From Acidimicrobiia bacterium (lineage in GTDB: Bacteria; Actinomycetota; Acidimicrobiia; Acidimicrobiales; JANYDT01): a stretch of DNA of 33,529 bases. This document shows positions 1 to 7,593 of this stretch, piece after piece. The notes beneath the pieces are model-generated. The model was not told where the DNA came from and did no database searches. It worked only from the letters and a program-made list of their open reading frames with translations. The translations under genes and the position numbers were made by a program. Positions within the stretch are counted from its first letter, which is position 1; the number at the start of each line of letters is the position of its first letter. Location of the stretch: positions 1 through 33,529 of the forward strand of contig JANYDT010000200.1 of assembly GCA_025359845.1 (NCBI GenBank). Reading direction: 5' to 3'.

Positions 1-335
1 TTGCCGGTGTAGGTGGCCACGCCGGCGGGGCCGTGACGGGCGATGATCGACTGGATCTTGGCGCCGATCTCGGTCGCCGCGGTGTCCCACGAGACCGTCT
101 CGAAGACGCCGTCGGGCGTGCGCCGCAACGGGTGGTCGAGCCGGTCAGGGTCGCGGTGGATGTCAAGCGTGGCGATGCCCTTCGCGCACGCGAATCCCTT
201 GGTTATGGGATGAGCCTGATCGGCCCGGACCGAGAGAATCTCGTCGTGGCCGCCGGCCGAAGGGCCCACTTCGGCGATGAGCCCGCAGGCCGGTTCGCAC
301 ACTCGGCAAAACGTGGGGATGTCACGCGTGGTCAC
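1..335 (-). CDS. Molybdopterin (bis-MGD) oxidoreductase, N-terminal part, cut by the window edge
   Basis: Reading the minus strand from a GTG at 335 gives 111 residues with no stop before the window edge. Residues 10-50 carry the N-terminal [4Fe-4S] cluster motif of formate-dehydrogenase/nitrate-reductase-type molybdoenzymes: C10-x2-C13-x3-C17-x32-C50, followed by AKG. A segment close to the family pattern DRL..PL.R..DG.FE.VSWD then leads into the molybdopterin-binding fold. Proteins of this family bind a bis-MGD cofactor and carry out two-electron redox reactions; the substrate cannot be read from this fragment. The nearest upstream ATG (343) is out of frame and stops at once, so GTG 335 is preferred. 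It lies downstream of the crotonase gene on the same strand, 73 bp away, and may be co-transcribed with it. Family assignment is firm; function within the family is open. Confidence 0.85.
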   Translation of the reverse strand, partial: MTTRDIPTFCRVCEPACGLIAEVGPSAGGHDEILSVRADQAHPITKGFACAKGIATLDIHRDPDRLDHPLRRTPDGVFETVSWDTAATEIGAKIQSIIARHGPAGVATYTG

Positions 336-408
336 AGGCCCATCCTGCGCCGCGGCCGCCCCATCAACCAACTCGGTAGGGTGCGGCCACCGCGCGGGCC
401 TCGATGAG

Positions 409-1191
409 CTACATCTTCTTGAACTTCTCGATCGCCTTGCGGACGTCGTCGGTGCCGAATGACTCGGCTTCGGCCGACAGCGCGAAAGGCCCAACCATGG
501 CGATGGCCGCCTGAAGGTGCATGTTGAGGGCTCGTTTGGTCTCCTGTAGTGCCTGCGGCGGCTGTGCGGCGAGGCGGTGAGCGAGAGCGACCGCTTCTTT
601 CATGAGATCGGCGTCGGGGACCGTCCGGTTGGCGAGACCCAGCGCGACGCACTCGGCGGCTGGAATGCGGTCGCCCGTGAGGAGGTATTCCTTGGCCTTG
701 AGCAAGCTCATCATCAGTGGCCACATCACCGCGCCGCCATCACCGCACACCAGACCAATGTTCACATGGGTGTCGGCCATGAAGGTGCTCTCGGCGATCA
801 GCACGAGGTCGCAGCTCACGGCCACGCTGCAGCCGAGCCCTACGGCCGGCCCGTTCACGGCGGCCACGATGGGCTTGGGAAATTCGGCCATGGCGTCCAT
901 CAGCCGCTTGGCGCCGCGCAGCGAGAGCCGGCGATGGTCAGGGTCTTCGTAGCTGCGGATGAAGTCAGGGATGTTGCCGCCGCCGCTGAAAGCCTTGCCG
1001 GTGCCGGTGAGCACGACCGCCCTGACGGAATGGTCGGCCGACAAATGCATCCAGATCTCTTGCATCGCCTCGTGCATGTCATCGAGGAAGGCGTTGCGCA
1101 TTTCCGGGTTGTTGAGGGTGAGAATGGTCACCGGTCCGTCGGTCTCGACGAGAAGATGGGGCGTCGGGGCGTAAGGCACAGCAGTCTCCAA
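409..1191 (-). CDS. Enoyl-CoA hydratase/isomerase (crotonase) family protein
   Basis: This 260-residue protein has the normal length for a crotonase. The first oxyanion-hole loop is at residues 69-75 (SGGGNIPD), and the second is in the NGPAVGLGC segment at 113-121. By my alignment to rat mitochondrial enoyl-CoA hydratase, the two catalytic glutamates are not conserved: the position after GLGC is Ser122, and the second Glu position (in FGQPE of the rat enzyme) is His142. Asp151 in the GDGG segment could serve instead, as acidic residues near here do in some isomerases. Classical hydratase activity is therefore doubtful; isomerase, hydrolase or decarboxylase chemistry on a CoA thioester is as likely. 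Its neighbours are beta-oxidation genes. Reading frame intact. Confidence 0.85.
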   Translation of the reverse strand: METAVPYAPTPHLLVETDGPVTILTLNNPEMRNAFLDDMHEAMQEIWMHLSADHSVRAVVLTGTGKAFSGGGNIPDFIRSYEDPDHRRLSLRGAKRLMDAMAEFPKPIVAAVNGPAVGLGCSVAVSCDLVLIAESTFMADTHVNIGLVCGDGGAVMWPLMMSLLKAKEYLLTGDRIPAAECVALGLANRTVPDADLMKEAVALAHRLAAQPPQALQETKRALNMHLQAAIAMVGPFALSAEAESFGTDDVRKAIEKFKKM

Positions 1192-1268
1192 TGGCGCTAG
1201 CGGTAGGTCGGATGCGCGAAGATCACCAAGAACGGCAAACTCGACGCAGTCGTCAAGAATAGGGTTCG

Positions 1269-1385
1269 ATGTCCATGCGCTCCAACCCCGCCGAGAATCC
1301 GCCCCAGAAGCCCGATACGAAGCCCGGCGATATCGCCCACCAGTCTGAGCCTCCCGAGAAGCGTCACCCGGAGCCTCGACGATGA
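1269..1385 (+). CDS. Possible 38-residue Pro/Glu/Lys-rich small protein, coupled to the next gene
   Basis: ATG at 1269 opens 38 codons ending in TGA at 1383-1385. This stop overlaps the ATG (1382) of the alcohol dehydrogenase as ATGA, the arrangement used for translational coupling throughout this window. The product is hydrophilic, rich in Pro, Lys, Glu and Arg, with no hydrophobic stretch and no motif I recognise. A weak AGGG lies about 4 nt before the ATG. It may be a real small gene or a leader peptide tuning translation of the dehydrogenase; the evidence is only position and overlap. Confidence 0.35.
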   Translation: MSMRSNPAENPPQKPDTKPGDIAHQSEPPEKRHPEPRR

Positions 1386-2431
1386 AGGCGGCCGTCTATC
1401 ACGGGCCGCGCGACATCCGGATCGAAGAGATCGCCCAGCCGGAGCCGGGCCCGGGCCAAGTCCTGATCGAGGTGTCGCGCAACGGTATCTGCGGCAGCGA
1501 CTTGCACACGTACGTCGGATCGTCGACCGGCGGTGCATCTATGCACGTGCCCGGCGTCGTGCTCGGCCATGAGTTCTCGGGGACGGTGCGGGGTCTCGGG
1601 GCGGGTGCCGACGACCTCCCGTTGGGCACGGCCGTCGTGGTCGCACCGATCGAATACTGCGGGAGCTGCTGGGCGTGTCGACATGGCTGGCCGCACATGT
1701 GCCGCCGCCTGGCCTTGTACGGGGGCTATCGACTTCCGCTCCACGGCGGTCTCGCCCCCTTCGTTTGTGTGAGCCGACGCTCGGTCTTCGCCGTGCCGGC
1801 GGGTCTCGGCGTCGCTCAGGCCGCCCTCACCGAGCCGCTCGCAGTCGCCGTGCATGCGGTGCGGAGGGCGCCGACAACGATGGGCGCAACGGTGCTGATT
1901 CTCGGGGCAGGGCCGATCGGGCTCGGCGTCCTGCAAGCGGTGCGTTCGGGCGGCGCCTCAGCCGTGATCGTGACCGACCCATCCGGTGCTCGTCGCACCG
2001 CCGCAGCCGGCTTCGGGGCCACTGTCGTCCTCGACCCTACTGTCGACGAGCCGCAGGTTGCGGTCCGTGATCTCACCGGTCACGGCGTCGACCTTGTGCT
2101 CGATACGACGGCCGTTCACTCGGCGATCAATCAAGGAGTTGCCGCTCTGCGGCCGCGGGGTACGTTGGTGAGCCGGGCCGGTTGGCAGGAGCCGGCCCGG
2201 ATCGACATGGGCCGGGCGATGGTGAAAGAGATCGATATTCGCTTCTCGATGACGTACGAGCCCGAGGTCGACTTTCCGGTCACCCTGGCTATGCTCGCCT
2301 CGGGCGCATTCGCAGCCGATGCCATGATCAGCGATCACATCCCCCTCGAACGGTTGGTCAATGTTGGCCTCGAGGAGCTGTTGCACCACGCCGATCGGCA
2401 CATCAAGATCCTCGTGCACGTAGGCCAATAG
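1382..2431 (+). CDS. Zinc-dependent medium-chain alcohol dehydrogenase (butanediol/threonine dehydrogenase-like)
   Basis: This 349-residue protein is a full-length MDR-family enzyme that oxidises an alcohol with NAD(P)+. Catalytic zinc ligands are C37 (GICGSD), H63-E64 (GHEF) and probably E151 (LTEPL). The structural zinc site is C93-x2-C96-x2-C99-x7-C107. The Rossmann nucleotide-binding loop is GAGPIG at 175-180. The overall pattern resembles 2,3-butanediol, sorbitol and threonine dehydrogenases; the substrate is not readable. The ATG at 1382 overlaps the stop of a 38-codon frame. The broken SDR gene starts 10 bp after its stop, so the two were probably one transcription unit. All motifs are intact, in contrast to the four broken genes that follow. 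Confidence 0.9.
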   Translation: MKAAVYHGPRDIRIEEIAQPEPGPGQVLIEVSRNGICGSDLHTYVGSSTGGASMHVPGVVLGHEFSGTVRGLGAGADDLPLGTAVVVAPIEYCGSCWACRHGWPHMCRRLALYGGYRLPLHGGLAPFVCVSRRSVFAVPAGLGVAQAALTEPLAVAVHAVRRAPTTMGATVLILGAGPIGLGVLQAVRSGGASAVIVTDPSGARRTAAAGFGATVVLDPTVDEPQVAVRDLTGHGVDLVLDTTAVHSAINQGVAALRPRGTLVSRAGWQEPARIDMGRAMVKEIDIRFSMTYEPEVDFPVTLAMLASGAFAADAMISDHIPLERLVNVGLEELLHHADRHIKILVHVGQ

Positions 2432-2441
2432 TGGGCGCGCC

Positions 2442-3417
2442 GTGAACGACGACCTCCGATTCGAGGGACGAGTAGCCGTCGTGACCGGTGGGGGCGGAGG
2501 GCTGGGGACCGCCCACGCTCGATTGCTGGCCGCCCGCGGCGCGGCGGTCATCGTGAACGACTTGCCCTTGGCCTTGGCCTTGCCCTCGGGCGACGGAGGG
2601 GTCGCGGAGGCAACTGTCGGCGCGTCATCGTCGGCGGCGCGGTTGGTCTCCGAAATCGAAGCGGCCGGAGGGCGCGCGCATCTGTGCGAAGTCGACATCA
2701 CGGCCGAGGATGGCGCGGCGTGGCTCGTTTCGACTGCGGTCGAGCGATTCGGTCGGCTCGACATCGTCATCAACAACGCCGGGGTATTTCGCTCGGTCGA
2801 CTTCGCCTAGATGACGGCCAAGGTGTTCGACGAAGTCATGGCCGTGAATCTTCGCGCCACGTTTCTCGTGACGGCCGCGGCCTGGCCGGTCATGGCGGCC
2901 CAACAATTCGGCCGGATCCTGTCGACGACGTCGAATTCGGGTCTGCTGGCACCGCCGGCTCCACCGCCGGCTCCACCGCCTACGCAATGGCCAAGGCGGG
3001 GCTTTGGGGGCTGACCCGAAGCTTGGCGCTCGAGGGCCGCAACCTCGGCATCAACGTGAACGCCATCGCGCCCATTGCCTTCACGGCCATGTCGCAGACG
3101 TCAGGGTGGCGCCGCCGGCGTGGCGAGACGGCACCGGTGACGATTGGGCCCGACGCCTTGACCCCGCTCGCGTGGCCCCCGCCGCAGCTTGGCTGGTGCA
3201 TGCCGACTGCGCCGTCACCGGACAGATCTGGAGTGTGGCCGGCGGCCGGGTCGCCCAGTTCTTCATGGGCCTGACGGACGGGTACGTCGATGATGGGCTC
3301 ACGATCGAGTCGGTTCGCGACCGAGTGTCGGAGCTGTTCCACGACGACGCGTTCGAGATTCCCCGCCGGTCCGCCGACGAAAGCCGAGACCTCCGCCGAA
3401 GGTTGCTCGGCTCATGA
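2442..3417 (+). pseudogene. Broken SDR, hydroxyacyl-CoA dehydrogenase-like (17beta-HSD4/MFE-2 type)
   Basis: Three frames together give one short-chain dehydrogenase. The first frame (GTG 2442) carries the NAD-binding TGGGGGLG motif and INNAG, then stops at TAG 2808-2810; GAG to TAG is the simplest explanation. The same frame continues through a normal SDR segment up to about 2945. The reading then moves by one base, as if one G were missing near 2946-2950, into the frame carrying the catalytic YAMAK (Tyr at 2981). A second one-base shift lies between about 3090 and 3150. The last frame carries the tail seen in MFE-2-like SDRs (ADCAVTGQIWSVAGGRVA) and ends with TGA 3415-3417. A 12-bp tandem duplication sits just before the catalytic Tyr. 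In the family the enzyme oxidises 3-hydroxyacyl-CoA. As read, it cannot make a full protein. Confidence 0.85.
2951..2980 (+). repeat. 12-bp tandem duplication inside the SDR pseudogene
   Basis: The unit accgccggctcc occurs at 2951-2962 and 2963-2974, with a further half unit (accgcc) at 2975-2980. It encodes an extra TAGS in the loop before the catalytic Tyr. Removing one copy brings the spacing between the GLLG segment and the Tyr back to six residues, as in related SDRs I know. It is in frame by itself, so it is not the cause of the frameshift a few bases upstream. Confidence 0.8.
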
Positions 3418-3487
3418 ATGCTCGCCGGGCTCGGGGCTCGACATCTCCCGTGCTAACGCTTATGACTCCTGCCCGCGAAAGAACGCC

Positions 3488-4545
3488 ATGGACCTGACCT
3501 TCCCGCCCGAAGCGGAATCCTTCTGCGCCGAAATCCGCGCCTTTCTTGAAGCCACGCTTCCTCCCGGCTTCCGCGGCCCTGGCACGATGGATCGGGCCGA
3601 AGCCGAGGCCTTTTCGATCACGTGGCGGCGCACCCTTTTCGAACACGGGTACATCGCCGTCACCTGGCCGAAGGAGTACGGCGGACGGGGCCTCACCAAG
3701 CTCGATCAAGTGGTGTTGGCGCAGGAGATGGCTCGTGCCGCCGTCCCGCTTGGGAGGGTGGCCGATACAACCAGCGTGAAGCTGCTCGGCAATACACTCG
3801 TGCGGTGGGGCACCGAAGCACAGAAGCGGCGCTATCTGCCCCGCATCATCTCGGGCGACGACGTATGGGTGCAGGGTTACTCCGAAACCGAAGCCGGGAG
3901 CGATCTCGCATCCCTGAATTTGCGCGCCGACATCGACGGGGATCACATCATCTTGAACGGTCAGAAGATCTGGACGTCGCGGGGCCTCGACGGCACTGGC
4001 ATCTTCGTCCTCGCCAGGACCGATCGGGCGGCGGCCAAGCATCGAGGCATCACGTTCTTGTTGTGTCCGATCGACACGCCGGGACTCGAAGTACGCGGAA
4101 TCAAGACCCTCACCGGTGAGGTCGATTTCTGCGAGGTGTTCTTTACTTTACCGACGTTCGCGTGCCCATCGAGAACGTGGTCGGAGAGGTGAACAAAGGT
4201 TGGACCGTGGCCAACAGCCTGCTCGGTCACGAGTACCTGCGCGACGGCGAACTGGGTGCGGTTGCGTCGATCTCGAAGCTGTACTGGAGCGAGTACCACC
4301 AGCACGCCGTTGATTTGGCCCTGTCGATCCTCGGCGCCGACGCACTGGTGAGGGAGGGGCGTCGCCCGTACAAGCATTTTCGGACCGACGAGCCGCAATC
4401 GGTTTACTCGTCGAACTCGTGGATCGACGTGTTCTTGTTCAATGCCCGTAGCGGCACGGTGTACGCAGGAACGTCGGAGATTCAACGCAACATTCTCGCC
4501 GAATCGATATTAGGACTACCGCGAGAGCCGATGATTCGGCCCTGA
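3488..4545 (+). pseudogene. Broken acyl-CoA dehydrogenase (FadE-type)
   Basis: The ATG at 3488 opens a typical acyl-CoA dehydrogenase: an N-terminal helical domain, then WPKEYGGRG, then the flavin-loop segment YSETEAGSD and GQKIWTSRG. The frame is lost at 4141-4150, where CTTTA is present twice in tandem. With one copy removed the reading is EVFFTDVRVPIENVVGEVNKGW, in phase with the C-terminal part that ends RSGTVYAGTSEIQRNI...LGLPREP at 4545. As it stands the first frame ends at TGA 4190-4192. A second lesion is likely: between GHE and SISKLYWSEYH about 50-60 residues of the C-terminal helical domain are missing compared with the family, so even the repaired protein would be about 350 rather than about 400 residues. 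In the family it introduces the alpha-beta double bond into acyl-CoA with FAD. It lies 70 bp after the SDR remnant. Confidence 0.85.
4141..4150 (+). repeat. 5-bp tandem duplication (CTTTA x2) causing a frameshift
   Basis: CTTTA is at 4141-4145 and again at 4146-4150. The +5 shift exactly accounts for the change of frame between the two halves of the acyl-CoA dehydrogenase. Deleting one copy restores the family motif FFTDVRVP at the junction. Confidence 0.9.
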
Positions 4546-4565
4546 GGAGCGCAGTCGACCTGAGG

Positions 4566-5375
4566 TCATTCCCAGCGGAACGTCGGTTCCCGCTTCTCGA
4601 GGAACGCGATTCGGGCCTCGTCGGAATCGGCGTGGCGTTTGACCCGGGCGGTGTACTCCTGTTCAAGGCGATAGCCGTCTTGTAGTGACAGGGGCTCGAC
4701 GCGATTTGCCGATTCTTTGGCGAGCCGGACCGCGATCGGACTCTTAGCCGCAATCGGGCGAGCCAGCGCATAGGCCGCTTCCATGAGGTCGTCGGAGGGC
4801 ACGACGGCTTCGATGGCACCGCGCCGATACAGTTCTTCGGCGGGCACGGCCTCCCCGGTGAGGAACATCCGCTTGGCCAGGAATGGCCCAACGAGCCGTT
4901 GCGCATGGCGTACCCCGCCGAGCACGCCGACGTTGATTTCGGTCAACGCAAAGCTGGCCGTGTGCGAAGCCACGATGAAGTCGCAGTTGGCCACCAGGGC
5001 GGTGCCGGCTCCGATGCACTTGCCGTCGACCGCAGCAATAACTGGTATCGGACCCTCGTAGATTGACCAAAAACAATGGCGCACGATGCGACCAGGGTCG
5101 AGCTGGAAGCGGGCGTCGATCTGCGGGCCGCCGTCTTCGAATCGCCCATCGGTACGGTACCGGCGAGGTGAGTCCTGGAGGTCGACGCCGCCGCAGAACA
5201 CTCGTGACCCGGGAGCGGCGCGCAGAATGGCCACCGACGCGTCGCGACCCGCGGCCAGCCCGTCGAACGCCTCTGCTATTTCCGCGAACGTCTGGTGGTC
5301 GAAGGCGTTCACGGGGGGCCGGTCGATTGTGACCATCGCGATGCGATCGGCGATTTCAACGGTGACGTTCTTCAT
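4566..5375 (-). CDS. Enoyl-CoA hydratase/isomerase family protein
   Basis: This 269-residue crotonase-fold protein has an intact frame. The first oxyanion-hole segment is FCGGVDLQD (60-68) and the second is GKCIGAGTA (118-126). By alignment to rat enoyl-CoA hydratase, the first catalytic Glu is replaced by Ala126, while the second is kept as Glu146 (FALTEINVG). It is more likely than the crotonase at 409-1191 to retain hydratase or isomerase chemistry, but is not a textbook hydratase. It is convergent with the broken dehydrogenase at 3488-4545 and lies 6 bp downstream of the second broken dehydrogenase on its own strand, so it was probably the last gene of a three-gene unit with the dehydrogenase pair. 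Confidence 0.85.
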   Translation of the reverse strand: MKNVTVEIADRIAMVTIDRPPVNAFDHQTFAEIAEAFDGLAAGRDASVAILRAAPGSRVFCGGVDLQDSPRRYRTDGRFEDGGPQIDARFQLDPGRIVRHCFWSIYEGPIPVIAAVDGKCIGAGTALVANCDFIVASHTASFALTEINVGVLGGVRHAQRLVGPFLAKRMFLTGEAVPAEELYRRGAIEAVVPSDDLMEAAYALARPIAAKSPIAVRLAKESANRVEPLSLQDGYRLEQEYTARVKRHADSDEARIAFLEKREPTFRWE

Positions 5376-5381
5376 GTCGCC

Positions 5382-6349
5382 TCAGCGGGGCGCGAGGGTG
5401 AGTTGCGGGGTGCGCGGCGCCGACTTGCGTTCGATAAGGGCTTCGCCGATCGTCCGCAGCAGATCATCGGGGTGGCCGCGCAAACCGCCGACCAATTGGC
5501 CGCGCCGAATGAAGCGGTGGAATCCGTGTTCGACGGTGAAGGCGTCCCCCCGTGAACCTGCTGACAGTGCGTGGCGGCCAGTTGTTGGGCCCGGATGGCG
5601 AGGCACAGCGCGGCCATGGCCGAGACATCGGTTGAGTCCGACCACGCTGTCGCGAGCCCGACCCGAGCGGCAACGGTGGCGACATGCACATCGGCGAGTC
5701 GATGCTTCACAGTTTGGAACGAACCGATGGGCCGGCCGTACTGGTGGCGAACGTTGACGTAAGCCACCGTGTCTTCGAGCATCTGGGCGGCCAGGCCGAT
5801 GAGTTCGGCGGCGATTGCCTTACGGCCCAAGGTTACGGCGGATCGCCATTTTTCAGAAGACGCAACGAGGACCGACCCGGTCGCGCTCCCCCCGACGGAG
5901 CGCAAGGCCAGAGCAACGTCGCCCGCCCCGGCCGCCCGAAACATCAGTGCGCCGGCTTCCACCGAGAATACGCCGGCGTCGGTGGCGACCAGCCACCGGG
6001 TAGCCCGGTCGTGGCCGTCCAGCACGAGACCGTTCACGACGACCACTGCGCCGTCGGCCCGTCCTGCATAGGTCTCGACCCCGCCGCGCGCGAGCGGGGG
6101 GAGCACCACGCCGGTCGCGGCATCGGGTTGAAGGCCGAGGCCATGTTGCAGAACGAGGTCAAGCATGGGCCCGGCCATCGTGGACCGGCCGGCCTCTTCG
6201 GCCAGCACGCCTATGGATACGGCGGCCTCGGTGGCCAGCAGATCGCCCCAACCACTTTCAAGCAGCTGGGTCGCCAGTTCTGCGGGCGGGTAGTTGGTCA
6301 CGAGGTGCCGCATCGAGGCGCGGACAAGTTCCATTTCCGTAGCGTCCAT
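5382..6349 (-). pseudogene. Frameshifted acyl-CoA dehydrogenase, short partner subunit type
   Basis: The ATG at 6349 has GAGG 9 nt upstream. GTG 6355 is an in-frame alternative that would overlap the previous stop as GTGA. The frame runs about 265 residues with the C-terminal dehydrogenase signature (VRHQYGRPIGSFQTVKH) up to CQQVHGG. It then goes out of phase near 5544/5545; one base added there (ATC for AC) gives HGGIAFTVEHGFHRF, the expected family sequence, which continues to a stop at 5382-5384. The repaired protein would be about 322 residues, short for the family, with a weakly conserved N-terminal half. This fits the smaller subunits of heteromeric alpha2beta2 acyl-CoA dehydrogenases (ChsE1/ChsE2 type of actinobacterial steroid degradation), but that assignment is inference. 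As read, the C-terminal 55 or so residues are scrambled. Confidence 0.8.
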
Positions 6350-6351
6350 GT

Positions 6352-7505
6352 TCACCGTCCTCGGGGGAGGCCGAGGAGCCGTTCGCCGACCAGGTCGCGT
6401 TGCACTTCCGCGGCACCGCCGTAGACTGTCGTGATGCGGGCGTCCGACCAGCGCGCCGCCACGAATCGCCGATATCGGAATCGTCGAGTTCCAGCGCCGG
6501 CCACAACACTTGTCGGGCCGTGTCGGTAATGATTTGTTCGGTCGCGCCGAGCAGCAGTTTGTCGACCGATATTTCGGGGCCCAGGTCGCGCCCCGAAGCC
6601 AGGGTAGAGAGCGTCGGACTGGCCTGGGACCGGAGCGCGAACACGGCCAAGTAGGCGGCTCCGATGGCGGAAGCGTTGGCCCGCAACTCCGAGTCGGACG
6701 CCTGCCCCAGCAGCTCATCGAGTTGCGAATGCAGCTCGGCCTGTCGTTTCCACGCGTACGCGCCGCGTTCGTATTGCATGAGGTACATCACGACCGGCCA
6801 GCCGGCGCCCACCGGTCCGATGAGCTGGTTTTGGGGCACGATGACGTCGTCAAGGAAAACCTCGGCCACCTCTTCTCGACCGTTTTCGCACGCCGTCGGC
6901 CGAACGGTGACTCCGGGCGAACTCAGATCGATCCAGAGCATCGTCAACCCACGATGACGGCTCTCGGCGTCGCCGGTGCGCACGAGCACGCAACTCCAAT
7001 TGGCGATGCCGCCGTTGCTGCTCCACATCTTCTGTCCGGTCACACGGAAAGTGTCGCCCTCGGCCACCGCCCGGGTTCGCAGCGAACCGAGATCGCTGCC
7101 GGCGTCGGGCTCGGAAAACCCTTGACACCAGACTTCGTCGCCGGCGATCGCCTTCGCGACATGCAACGCGGCCAGTTCGGGGGCGTATTTGATGAGCATG
7201 GGGGCGATGATCTCGGTGGTGGCGTACAGCTCGGGGATGATGTACCCCGTGGCCGCCAACTCCTCCATGACCTCGGCTCGCTGCACCGGGCTGCCTCCCA
7301 ATCCCCCGCACGACTCCGGCCATCCGAGCCGAGTCCAGCCTGCGTCGAAGAGCATGCGCATGAGCGGACGGAAGCGGGCGTAGCTGTCCGCGAGGTTGCC
7401 GGGGTCGTCGCTCCGGAAGGGTTCGAGCGAGCCTTGGTGCTCGCATAGCCAGGCCCGAAACGACAGGCGGATTTCGTCGAGGCCGGCATTGGGGTCGGGA
7501 GTCAT
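6352..7505 (-). pseudogene. Frameshifted acyl-CoA dehydrogenase, larger partner subunit type
   Basis: The ATG at 7505 (MTPDPNAGLDEI) is preferred over a GTG at 7544. The protein is a normal acyl-CoA dehydrogenase through WPESCGGLGGSP, the flavin segment FSEPDAGSDLGS, GQKMWSSNG and the DKLLLGATEQ helix. The phase is lost near 6451-6460; adding one base there gives SWRRRWSDARITTVYGGAAEVQRDLVGERLLGLPRG, a standard C-terminus ending at TGA 6352-6354, immediately before the start of the next gene. Without repair the reading frame runs on for a further 30 or so unrelated residues to a stop at 6258. It is paired with the short dehydrogenase just downstream, as in two-subunit acyl-CoA dehydrogenases. 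Confidence 0.8.
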
Positions 7506-7593
7506 CGGCGGAAATCGTAGACCGAGGGGCGCGGAAACGACCATCGCGCCATGGGCTTCGCGGTTCTCGGATCACGGCTTCGGGGGCGCCGTC

